A stretch of 64,000 bases of DNA, taken from the NCBI RefSeq assembly GCF_029439455.1, contig NZ_JAQFVG010000251.1, forward strand, positions 1-64,000. Direction: 5' to 3'. The position numbers were made by a program, and so were the translations under genes. Below the pieces are notes generated by a model. That model was not told the DNA's origin and made no database searches. It worked only from the letters and a program-made list of their open reading frames with translations. Source of the stretch: Caballeronia sp. BR00000012568055 (GTDB lineage: Bacteria > Pseudomonadota > Gammaproteobacteria > Burkholderiales > Burkholderiaceae). Shown piece by piece: positions 45,601 to 53,242 of the stretch; within the stretch, counting starts at the first letter, position 1; each line of letters begins with the position of its first letter.

Positions 45601-48600
45601 GGGCATCAGCAAGGTCTATGACGGCACGACGACTGCGCGCGTCACGTTCACCAGCCCCGGCCTCGTTTCCGGCGATAAAGTCACCTTCACCGATACCGCC
45701 GCCACCTTCGCGCAGTCCAACGTCGGCACGAATGTGCCGGTATCGGTCGCGGGCATCGGCGCGACGGGCACGGATGCGGCCAATTACACGCTGCTCAATT
45801 CGACGGCGAGCGCCACCGCGAACATCACGCCCTTCGTGCTGAACCTCAGCGGCACGCGCGTCTACGATGCACGAACCGATGCGAACGCGAGCCTGTTCGG
45901 ATCGAACGGTTTGCTGACGGGCGTGGCCGGACAGACGCTCACGCTTTCCGGCACCGGCGTTTTATCGACGAAGAACGTGGGCACGCAGCAGGCGTTTGCA
46001 TCGAATGGATTGAGCGGTTTCACGCTGACCGGCAACGGCACGGCGCTCGCCAGCAACTACACGCTCACGGGTGGAAAGGACGGCGTGACCGTCGTGCCTG
46101 CGACGCTGGCCGTCACCGGCACCACGGTCAATACCAAGGTCTACGATGCAACCACTGCCGCAAGCTTGAGCGGCGCGACGCTCGCAGGCGTACTCGGCAC
46201 CGATGCCGTCACGCTCGGCACCGCGGGCACCGGCACGTTCAACAACAAGAACGTCGGCGCAGGCAAACCGGTCACGCCCGCGACCATGACGATTTCCGGC
46301 ACCGATGCCGCGAACTATGTGCTCGTGCAGCCCACCGGTCTGAGCGGCACGGTCACGCCGCGTCCCGTCACGGTGAGCGCGACGGGGCAGAACAAGACCT
46401 ACGATGGCACGCCGAACGCGACCGTGACGCTGGCGCAATCGGGCGTGATCGCAGGCGACAGCGTGAGCTTCGGGTACGGCGGCGCGAGCTTCGGCACATC
46501 GAACGCGGGGACGGGCATCGGCATACAGGTGAGCGGGATTACCGGCAGCGGCGCGGATGCGGGCAATTACGCGTTCAATACGACGGCGGGGGCATCGGCG
46601 AATATTTTGCCTGTGGTGCTAAATCTGACCGGCACGCGGGTTTATGACGGCACGACGGGCGCGATTTCTACGCTGTTCGGCAATAGCGGCGTGCTGAACG
46701 GCGTTGCAGGGCAAACGCTGACGCTTTCCGGCGCGGGTTCCTTATCGACGAAAAACGTCGGCACGCAGCAGCCTTTGGCTACCAACGGCCTCACGCTGAC
46801 GGGAAACGGCGCGGCGCTGGCGAGCAATTACACGTTCGCGGGCGGTATCGATTGGGTGACGGTCACGCCGTTGCCGATCACGGTGAACGCCATCGCGCAG
46901 AACAAGACCTATGACGCGACGACAGCCGCGAACGTCGCGCTGAACAGCACCGGCGTGCTCGCGGGCGACATCGTCACGTTCGGCGATACCTCCGCCAACT
47001 TCACGACGCCGAATGCGGGAAGCGCGGTGCCGGTGACCGTGGCAGGCATCACCGCGAGCGGCGCCGATGCGCGCAACTACAGCTTTGCCACGACCGCGAC
47101 GACGAGCGCGACGATATCGCCCGTGGTATTGAATCTGACCGGCACGCGGGTTTATGACGGCACGACGGGCGCTGCTTCTACGTTGTTCGGCAGCAACGGC
47201 GTGCTGAATGGCGTCGCGGGGCAAACGCTGACGGTTTCCGGCGCGGGTACGTTGCCGACGAAGAACGTCGGTACGCAGCAGCCTTTGGCGACGAGCGGTC
47301 TCACGCTGACCGGAAACGGCGCGGCATTGGCGAGTAACTACACGTTCGCGGGCGGCATCGATTGGGTGACGGTGACGCCGCTTGCCGTGACGATCGGCGC
47401 GATCGGACAGAACAAGACGTACGACGCGACGACGAACGCGCAAGTCGCGTTGAGCGAGAAAGGCGTGCTGGCAGGCGATAACGTCGCGTTCGATTACGCG
47501 TCCGCGAACTTCAATACGCCCAATGCGGGCGCGAATATTCCCGTGCAGGTTTCGGGGATTACGGCAAGCGGTGCCGATGCGCGCAATTACAGTTTTTCCA
47601 CGAACGCGACTACGATCGCGACGATATCGCGTGTCGTGTTGAATCTGACCGGCACACGGGTTTATGACGGCACGACGGGCGCGGGTTCTGCGTTGTTTGG
47701 CAATAACAGCGTGCTCGATGGCATCGCCGGGCAAACCCTGACGCTTTCAGGTGCGGGCACGCTATCGACGAAGAATGTTGGTACGCAGAAGCCTTTGACG
47801 ACCAACGGCCTCACGCTGACCGGCAACGGCGCGGCGTTGGCGAGCAACTACACGCTGACGGGCGGTATCGATTGGGTGACGGTGACGCCGCTTGCGATCA
47901 CGGTCGGCGCAATCGGCCAGAACAAGACGTACGACGCAACGACGAACGCGCAAGTCGCGTTGAACCAGACCGGCGTGCTCGCGGGCGATAACGTCAGCTT
48001 TAACTACGCATCCGCGAACTTCACGACGCCGAACGCAGGCACGAACATTCCCGTGCAAGTCTCAGGCATCACCGCCAGCGGCAGCGATGCCGCCAACTAC
48101 ACGATCAACGCGACGACCAGCACGGCGGCGAACATCGCGCCAGTTGTGCTGAATCTCACCGGCACGCGCGTGTATGACGGCACAACGGGCGCTGTTTCTA
48201 CGCTGTTCGGCGATAACGGTGTGCTCAACGGCGTCGCGGGACAAACGCTGACGGTTTCAGGCGCGGGCACATTGCCGACCAAGAACGTCGGTGCGCAACA
48301 GCCTTTGGCAACGAACGGACTCACGCTGACGGGCAATGGCGCGGCATTGGCGAGCAACTACACGCTGGCGGGCGGTATCGATTGGGTGACGGTCACGCCG
48401 CTTGCGATCACGATCAGCGCGATCGGCCAGAACAAGACGTATGACGCGACGACGAACGCGAAAGTCGCGTTGAACGAGCAAGGCGTGCTCGCAGGCGATA
48501 ACGTCGCGTTCGATTACTCCTCCGCGAACTTCAATACGCCCAATGCGGGCGCGAATATTCCTGTGCAAGTCTCGGGCATCACCGCAAGCGGCGCGGATGC

Positions 48601-51445
48601 AGTGAACTACAGCTTCTTATCGAACGCGACGGCGAGCGCGACTATCGCGCCTGCGATGTTGAATCTCACGGGCACGCGTGTGTATGACGGCACGGCGGGC
48701 GCTGTTTCTACGCTGTTCGGCGATAACGGCGTGCTGAACGGCGTCGCGGGGCAAACGCTGACGGTTTCAGGCTCGGGCACGCTGCCGACCAAAAACGTCG
48801 GCACACAGCAGCCTTTGACAACGAACGGATTCACGCTGACCGGCAACGGCGCGGCGCTGGCGAGTAATTACACGCTGGCGGGCGGTATCGATTGGGTGAC
48901 GGTCACGCCGCTTGCCATCACGATCAGCGCGATCGGCCAGAACAAGACATATGACGCGACGACGAACGCGCAAGTCGCGTTGAACGAAACCGGCGTGCTG
49001 GCGGGCGACAACATCGCGTTCAACTACGCGTCCGCGAATTTCACGACGCCGAACGCAGGCACGAACATTCCCGTGCAGGTCGCAGGCATCACCGCCAGCG
49101 GCAATGACGCATCAAATTACACGATCAACGCAGCGACAACGACCACAGCGAACATCGCGCCTGTCGTGCTGAATCTGACGGGCACGCGCGTGTATGACGG
49201 CACGGCCGGCGCGAACGCCAATCTCTTCGGCACTAACGGCGTGCTCAACGGCATCGCAGGGCAAACGCTGACGCTTTCAGGTGCTGGCACGTTATCGACG
49301 AAAAACGTCGGTACGCAGCAGCCTTTGGCAACCAACGGCCTCACGCTGACGGGCAACGGCGCGGCGCTCGCGAGCAACTACACGCTGGCAGGCGGTATCG
49401 ATTGGGTGACGGTGACGCCGCTTGCGATCACGCTCACAGCCACAGGCCAGAACAAAACATACGACGCGACGACAAACGCACAAGTCGCGCTGAACGAGCA
49501 AGGCGTGCTCGCAGGCGATAACGTCAGCTTCAACTATGCGTCCGCGGACTTCACAACGCCGAACGCAGGCACCAACATTCCCGTGCAGGTTGCAGGCATC
49601 ACCGCCAGCGGCAATGACGCATCAAATTACACGATCAACGCAACGGCAAGCACCACAGCGAACATCGCGCCCGTCGTGTTGAATCTCACCGGCACGCGCG
49701 TGTACGACGGCACGACAGGCGCGAACGCGAATCTCTTCGGCACCAACGGCGTGCTCGACGGCATCGCCGGACAAACGCTCACGCTAAGCGGAGCCGGCAC
49801 GCTGCCGAGCAAGAACGTCGGCACGGAACAGCCGCTTGCGACCGATGGCTTCACGCTGACGGGCAACGGCGCGGCGTTGGCGGGGAACTACACGTTCGCG
49901 GGCGGCATCGATTGGGTGACCGTTACGCCGAAGCCGATCGTCATCAGCTTTACGCCGTTGAGCAAGACCTACGACGGCACCACGGCCGCGCAGTTCACCG
50001 GACTGCATATACAAGGCCTGCTCGGCGGCGATGCAGCCACCGTCACCGCGAACGGCGCGACCTTCAGTTCACCGAACGTGGGCGGCGGCAATATCGTGGC
50101 GCTAACGGGAATCACGGCGAGTGGAATTGGTTTGGGTAACTACACATTCAGTACCACGGCGAGCGCGCCCGCGCAGATTTTGCCCGTCGTGTTGAATCTC
50201 ACAGGCACGCGTGTATATGACGGCACGACCGTCGCAGCTTCCACATTGTTCGGCAATAACGGCGTGATCAACGGCGTCGCCGGACAAACGCTGACGGTTT
50301 CAGGCGCGGGCACGCTATCGACGAAAAACGTCGGCACGCAGCAGCCTTTGGCCACCAACGGACTCACGCTGACCGGCAACGGCTCGGCGCAGGCGGGCAA
50401 TTACACGCTCGCGGGCGGCATCGATTGGGTGACAGTCCCGCCGCTTGCCATCAACGTCAGCGCGACGGCGGCCAACAAGGTTTATGACGGCACGCGCGCT
50501 GCATCGGTCGATCTGTCGGGCAACGGCGTGCTCAAGGGCGATGACGTCAGTTTCAGCGCGCAGTCCGCAAGCTTTGCATCGCCGAATGCGGGGAACGGGA
50601 TCGATGTCGCGGTGACGGGCATCCAGGGCAGCGGCGCGGCGGCGGGGAACTACACGTTCAATTCGACGGCGACGGCATCGGCGAATATCACGCCGGTCGT
50701 GCTCGGTCTGACCGGCAGCCGCGTGTATGACGCGACAACCGGTGTATCGGCGGGATTGTTCGGCGCGAACGGCGTGTTGAATGGCATCAATGGCGAGACG
50801 GTCACGTTGTCGGGCAGCGGCGTGCTCGCAAGCAAGAACGTCGGCAATCAAATCAACTTCACGACGGGCACGCTGACGCTCGCAAACGGCAGCGGGCTGG
50901 CGAGCAATTACACGCCGGCGGGCGGCATCGACTGGCTGACGATCACGCCCGCGACCTTGCACGTGGTCGGCACGCAGGCGACCAGCCGCTTATACGACGG
51001 CAGCATCGCCGATACGCTCTCGGGCGCGACGCTTACAGGCGTGCTCGGCAGCGATCAGGTCACGCTCGTCAACGGCACATCGGGCGCGTTCCACGATCCG
51101 GTCATCGGCAACGGCAAGCCGGTCAGCACGGCCATGTCGATCGATGGAACCGACGCGGGCAATTACGTGCTCGTGCAGCCATCGGCCTTGAGCGCGGACA
51201 TCACCGCGCAGGCCGTGCCGATCACCACCGTGCCCGTGGGCACCTTCGCCAGCACGCAGGCGCTGGTCGGCGCGAACGGCGTCGCCACGCCGTACGGCAC
51301 CGCGCCTGCCGGTTCGCCGGGCGACACCACCGGCAATCAGAAGCAGGAAGACACACCCGGCGAGCGCAACGTCGCGCGATCCGACTTCAATCCCGGACTC
51401 GCGCTGACGGTGATCAACGGAGGAATTCGATTGCCGGCGAATTGA
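39662..51445 (+). CDS. Giant TpsA adhesin (filamentous haemagglutinin N-domain plus about 38 MBG/YDG modules)
   Basis: 3927 residues. The N-terminus MNHVYRLCWNRSLAQWVVAS is an extended signal peptide (ESPR) as in FhaB/HMW proteins, with cleavage near AGASCATFAA. The TPS secretion domain spans about residues 45-310 and holds NPNG (Asn127-Gly130). From about residue 515 to 3830 the protein is a chain of MBG/YDG modules of 80-90 residues, each with a K-V-Y-D-G/A-T box; I count about 38. The last 90 residues are non-repetitive. No VENN motif or toxin-like C-terminus is seen, so it is a surface adhesin or biofilm matrix protein rather than a CDI toxin. The TpsB transporter gene follows 90 bases downstream. 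Confidence 0.93.
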   Translation: MNHVYRLCWNRSLAQWVVASELAKGGRRIAACVLAGASCATFAAGGPGGGQIVSGVGSISESGVTTTIQQSSQTLRLNWQSFNVDAAHTVDFVQPGRNALAVNRIQSSTPSAIFGRLNANGQVWLINPNGVLFGPSAQVNVGGIVASTLDVDANTLSGNTRTFSGAGRGSIVNQGSIVAADGGYVALLGNRVSNQGVVSARLGTVALAGGSAATLTFDGSRLLHVEVDASTLGNLAENRQLLVADGGQVVMTAGAKNELLASVVNNTGEVRARTVGEQQGKIVLLGGMQAGQVNVGGTLDASAPEGGDGGSIETSAAHFNLAPDAHITAAAPDGHAGNWLVDPTNLTIDATTASTVSNTLQGGTSVTEQTTATGATGPGVQSSGAGDININAPVTWTNAAANFTLQALNAINVNAAVNGAGNVTMQAGTGNLSIAPGASVTGGAGVVLATSANFVNNAGSAAVSTGTAAPWRIYSTDPRLDTAGGLAPAFIQYNAPFQTAAAASGNGFLYSLAPTITVTGLTGTISKVYDGTSAAPLTGANLNASGLINGNTIQSATGTYATPNAGTTIRVSSPAASAGVVVTDASGKIPVFGYALAGAVTADIGIITPAPLAATIVGDPTKVYDGSASASLAAANYGLTGFVAGQGATVNQASSVSYATGDAGAAIPVNATFASTSFVANSGTSLSNYKLPTSATGMGTITPAPLIVTGLLANNKVYDGTSSDVLTVNGASIFGVISTDVGQVTLNTAGATGVFATSNAGSNIAVSAAGLTLTGARASNYSIAPSTNLAANITPKAITVSGVTANSKVYDATTAASLNLGSAAITGLVPADAANVTLSTGAAKGAFSQSNVGNALTVSATGFALAGSAAGNYSVSALTGITANITPAPLTISLLGAPSKVYDGSANATLTASDYAISGFVAGQNATVAQSSAQYATANAGNGITVTATLEASDFAPAAGTSMSNYSFPATRTTTSGVIRPAPVTVNIIGNPTKVFDGNANATLSAGNYAVSGAIPGQSISLNGASTSALYASANAGFQGVSATLGGANYVAGPGTLLSNYLLPTSASGMGTITQKVISTGLTSAITNNPTKLYDGTTVANIPANDFTLTGFVGTDSATVTQTVTGQYASKNAGPQPVQATLTTSELSAGPGTNLNNYVFPVTAFGNGTILPAPLAVSIVGNPTKVYNGNATANISSGNFQLNGFVAGEGATITPTTQFSYAQANAGASTISGALVSGNYAANANTLLSNYVLPTMASGPGIITPAPLYIINTYATNKVYDTTSADTLDTSRSTLSGLVAADAGKVTLNTSTTGTFAQSNAGSNIAVTASGFGISGSAAGNYALQPLTGLVANITPAQLTVGGAVANSKVYDGTTTATIDNSKVTLSGVLGSDNVTLTGESATGRFITSNVGNNLSVTSSGYALSGAQAGNYTLTQPAGLFANITPAPLNVVISGNPVKGYDGTTSVRLGSADFTVTGFVGNQSGQVAQAASSGYLSPNAGVNVGLSATLEPSDYVAGAGTNLSNYRLPTSATGTLGQITPKIIDLTGSRVYDGTTNANAALFTNAGTVAGINGQTLSLSGAGTLASKNVGSQVAFTAGTLALGNGTGLASNYTLAGGIDWVTITPATLTVIGTIASSRVYDGTTADALQGAQLSGAIAGDDVVLGNAATGSFANKNAGTGKAVSTNMSVSGADAVNYKLVQPTGLTANITPLAITVNATGNNKAYDATTAANVNLTSTGVLAGDNIVFTDTTANFAQANVGNNIAIAVLGIGATGTDAGNYALLNPTAATSANITPFVLNLQGTRVYDTTTSAAASLFGNKGTLTGVAGQTLTLGGAGTLASKTAGTQKAFASNGLSGFTLTGNGAALASNYTLTGGTDWVTVTRAPLTVTGTSALSKTYNGTTAAQLQGATLVGVLGADAVTLGNTATGTFNNKNVGQAKPVTASMTLSGADAANYALTQPAGLTANITPLGITVNAAGISKVYDGTTTARVTFTSPGLVSGDKVTFTDTAATFAQSNVGTNVPVSVAGIGATGTDAANYTLLNSTASATANITPFVLNLSGTRVYDARTDANASLFGSNGLLTGVAGQTLTLSGTGVLSTKNVGTQQAFASNGLSGFTLTGNGTALASNYTLTGGKDGVTVVPATLAVTGTTVNTKVYDATTAASLSGATLAGVLGTDAVTLGTAGTGTFNNKNVGAGKPVTPATMTISGTDAANYVLVQPTGLSGTVTPRPVTVSATGQNKTYDGTPNATVTLAQSGVIAGDSVSFGYGGASFGTSNAGTGIGIQVSGITGSGADAGNYAFNTTAGASANILPVVLNLTGTRVYDGTTGAISTLFGNSGVLNGVAGQTLTLSGAGSLSTKNVGTQQPLATNGLTLTGNGAALASNYTFAGGIDWVTVTPLPITVNAIAQNKTYDATTAANVALNSTGVLAGDIVTFGDTSANFTTPNAGSAVPVTVAGITASGADARNYSFATTATTSATISPVVLNLTGTRVYDGTTGAASTLFGSNGVLNGVAGQTLTVSGAGTLPTKNVGTQQPLATSGLTLTGNGAALASNYTFAGGIDWVTVTPLAVTIGAIGQNKTYDATTNAQVALSEKGVLAGDNVAFDYASANFNTPNAGANIPVQVSGITASGADARNYSFSTNATTIATISRVVLNLTGTRVYDGTTGAGSALFGNNSVLDGIAGQTLTLSGAGTLSTKNVGTQKPLTTNGLTLTGNGAALASNYTLTGGIDWVTVTPLAITVGAIGQNKTYDATTNAQVALNQTGVLAGDNVSFNYASANFTTPNAGTNIPVQVSGITASGSDAANYTINATTSTAANIAPVVLNLTGTRVYDGTTGAVSTLFGDNGVLNGVAGQTLTVSGAGTLPTKNVGAQQPLATNGLTLTGNGAALASNYTLAGGIDWVTVTPLAITISAIGQNKTYDATTNAKVALNEQGVLAGDNVAFDYSSANFNTPNAGANIPVQVSGITASGADAVNYSFLSNATASATIAPAMLNLTGTRVYDGTAGAVSTLFGDNGVLNGVAGQTLTVSGSGTLPTKNVGTQQPLTTNGFTLTGNGAALASNYTLAGGIDWVTVTPLAITISAIGQNKTYDATTNAQVALNETGVLAGDNIAFNYASANFTTPNAGTNIPVQVAGITASGNDASNYTINAATTTTANIAPVVLNLTGTRVYDGTAGANANLFGTNGVLNGIAGQTLTLSGAGTLSTKNVGTQQPLATNGLTLTGNGAALASNYTLAGGIDWVTVTPLAITLTATGQNKTYDATTNAQVALNEQGVLAGDNVSFNYASADFTTPNAGTNIPVQVAGITASGNDASNYTINATASTTANIAPVVLNLTGTRVYDGTTGANANLFGTNGVLDGIAGQTLTLSGAGTLPSKNVGTEQPLATDGFTLTGNGAALAGNYTFAGGIDWVTVTPKPIVISFTPLSKTYDGTTAAQFTGLHIQGLLGGDAATVTANGATFSSPNVGGGNIVALTGITASGIGLGNYTFSTTASAPAQILPVVLNLTGTRVYDGTTVAASTLFGNNGVINGVAGQTLTVSGAGTLSTKNVGTQQPLATNGLTLTGNGSAQAGNYTLAGGIDWVTVPPLAINVSATAANKVYDGTRAASVDLSGNGVLKGDDVSFSAQSASFASPNAGNGIDVAVTGIQGSGAAAGNYTFNSTATASANITPVVLGLTGSRVYDATTGVSAGLFGANGVLNGINGETVTLSGSGVLASKNVGNQINFTTGTLTLANGSGLASNYTPAGGIDWLTITPATLHVVGTQATSRLYDGSIADTLSGATLTGVLGSDQVTLVNGTSGAFHDPVIGNGKPVSTAMSIDGTDAGNYVLVQPSALSADITAQAVPITTVPVGTFASTQALVGANGVATPYGTAPAGSPGDTTGNQKQEDTPGERNVARSDFNPGLALTVINGGIRLPAN
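44294..46621 (+). repeat. Higher-order A-B-C module repeat, about 780 bp
   Basis: Three module types recur in order: A (LTGTRVYDGTT), B (VTGT...YDGTTAA.L.GA) and C (AxGxNKxYDATT). A modules start at 44294, 45062, 45842 and 46622, giving spacings of 768, 780 and 780 bases, so the three-module unit is about 260 codons. Confidence 0.8.
46622..50194 (+). repeat. Higher-order A-C module array with exact 510-bp period
   Basis: A modules begin at 46622, 47132, 47642, 48152, 48662, 49172 and 49682, each exactly 510 bases apart, and the next at 50195 (513). Each unit has one A and one C module (170 residues); the B module of the preceding array is missing. Neighbouring units are near-identical over long stretches by eye. 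Confidence 0.9.
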
Positions 51446-51476
51446 AACGTCAATTGAAACGTCAATGGAAACGTCG
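51441..51476. repeat. Three 12-bp tandem repeats over the tpsA stop codon
   Basis: ATTGAAACGTCA at 51441-51452 and 51453-51464, then ATGGAAACGTCG at 51465-51476. The TGA stop of the adhesin gene (51443-51445) lies in the first unit. The repeats occupy the start of the 90-base spacer before the TpsB gene. Confidence 0.75.
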
Positions 51477-51535
51477 TTCGAAAGGAGCGTGCGCAGCGCC
51501 GTCTGCGCCGGGAAAAAAAGTCCCCCGCAGAGACC

Positions 51536-53239
51536 ATGACCGAGACACGCGCGACCACTCTCCACAAGACCCGAACCTGCCTCGCCGTCACGTTCGCCAC
51601 CACCGTGCTCGCGACACACGTCGCGCAGGCTCAGGTGCGCGGCACGCTCCCGCCGAACAGCGGACAATTGCTCCAGCAAGCGCCGCCACCCGCGACGATC
51701 GTTCCGCCTTCCAATCTCGATCTCACCATTCAGCGTTCCAGCGAAACGCCTTCCGCCGATACGAAAACCTTCTTCGTCCGCAGGATCGATATCACCGGCA
51801 ATACCGAATTGCCGACCGCGCTGCTGCACGACGAAATCGCTGCGGGCGAGAACAAGAATCTCACGCTGGCCGATCTCGATGCGCTCGCCAATCACCTGAG
51901 CGACGTGTACCACGCGCACGGTTACCCGCTCGCCACGGCCTACGTGCCCGCGCAGACCATCGACGATGGCATCGTGCGGATCGCGGTGGCGGAGGCGCGA
52001 TACGGCGCGGTATCGATGACCAATAAAAGCGCCGTCTCCGACCGCGTGCTGAACGACACGCTCGCCGCGCTGCAACCGGGCGACGCCATCACCGAATACG
52101 CGCTCGAACGCACCTTGTTGCTGCTTCAGGACATTCCCGGCGCGCAGGAAAATGCCACCTTGAAACCGGGCCAGACGGTCGGCACCTCCGATCTGCTTGT
52201 CGATGTCACGCCGCAAGCGCGTATCAGCGGCGATGTCGGCATCGACAATTCCGGCGATCCTTATACCGGACGCGTCCGCGGCAGCGGCGCGCTGAATGTC
52301 AGTAATCCGCTCGGGCAGGGCGATTTGCTGAGCGTGAGCGCGCTGACGGCGGGACACGGCATGACCTACGGCCGCATGGATTATCGATATCTGCTGAACG
52401 GGCAGGGCACCACGCTCGCCGCGACCGTTTCGGGCCTCGACTATCACCTCGGCGGCGATCTTTCCGATCTCGATGCGCATGGCTCCGCTTTCGTCGGCGG
52501 CGTGGTGCTGGCGCAGCCGCTGATCCGCAATACGCGCGGCAATCTGTTCGGCCAGGTCGAATACGACTTCAGGCGGCTGAACGACAATATCGACGTGATC
52601 GGTTTGCAGAACGATCGCCATACCAACAGCGTGACCGCCACGCTCGCCGGCGATGAACTCGATTCGACCGGCGTGGTGAACGGCCGCATCGCCATGACTT
52701 ACGGCGTGCTCGCGGCGAACAATCTGCAAACCGATTTCATCGATCAACTCGGCACCGATACGGCGGGCCATTACGTGAAGCTCTCGGTATCGCTGTCGCG
52801 CTTGCAACAACTCACGCGGCACGATGCGCTGTATCTCGGCTTTTCAGGGCAGACCGCGAGCAAGAACCTCGATACGTCCGAGCAGTTCTATCTCGGCGGA
52901 CCGGACAGCGTGCGCGGTTATGGCGTGGGCGTGCTGTCGGGCACGCGCGGTTATCTGGCGACGTTCGAGTATCGGCACGATCTGAGCATTCCGTCGATTC
53001 CCGGCATCTGGCAGTTTTCCGTTTTCGTCGATACGGGCTGGGTGCAGGTCTACAAGAACGCGTTCGCGCCGGGGCCGAATACGGGGCAATTGAGCAGCGC
53101 GGGCGCGGGCGTGCAGTGGAACGGGCCGTATCGAATCACGATGAGCGCGAGTGTCGCGGTGCCGTTCGGGCGCAAGCCCGAAGTGTTGAGCGCGAGCGTG
53201 TCCGTGCATGCGTGGCTGCAGATGCGCAAAGCGTTCTGA
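51536..53239 (+). CDS. TpsB outer-membrane transporter (ShlB/FhaC family)
   Basis: 567-residue beta-barrel transporter that recognises the TPS domain of the adhesin and threads it through the outer membrane. A signal peptide ends near THVAQAQ, then comes a Pro-rich linker helix region, POTRA domains (about residues 75-230; FFVRRIDITGNTELP opens the first) and the 16-strand barrel. The secretion motif VRGYG is present in GPDSVRGYGVGVL, and the protein ends in Phe. Gene order A then B, with a 90-base spacer, indicates co-transcription with tpsA. The Shine-Dalgarno is weak. Confidence 0.92.
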   Translation: MTETRATTLHKTRTCLAVTFATTVLATHVAQAQVRGTLPPNSGQLLQQAPPPATIVPPSNLDLTIQRSSETPSADTKTFFVRRIDITGNTELPTALLHDEIAAGENKNLTLADLDALANHLSDVYHAHGYPLATAYVPAQTIDDGIVRIAVAEARYGAVSMTNKSAVSDRVLNDTLAALQPGDAITEYALERTLLLLQDIPGAQENATLKPGQTVGTSDLLVDVTPQARISGDVGIDNSGDPYTGRVRGSGALNVSNPLGQGDLLSVSALTAGHGMTYGRMDYRYLLNGQGTTLAATVSGLDYHLGGDLSDLDAHGSAFVGGVVLAQPLIRNTRGNLFGQVEYDFRRLNDNIDVIGLQNDRHTNSVTATLAGDELDSTGVVNGRIAMTYGVLAANNLQTDFIDQLGTDTAGHYVKLSVSLSRLQQLTRHDALYLGFSGQTASKNLDTSEQFYLGGPDSVRGYGVGVLSGTRGYLATFEYRHDLSIPSIPGIWQFSVFVDTGWVQVYKNAFAPGPNTGQLSSAGAGVQWNGPYRITMSASVAVPFGRKPEVLSASVSVHAWLQMRKAF

Positions 53240-53242
53240 CTT

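Noticed and set aside
41218-51000. CRISPR or satellite array
   Set aside because: The periodic sequence is in frame, translates to MBG/YDG modules, and has no short repeat-spacer structure.
51200-51445. CdiA-type toxin C-terminus with immunity gene
   Set aside because: No VENN or similar junction and no toxin-sized variable domain after the repeats; the gene ends in a short tail followed by tpsB, not by a small immunity gene.
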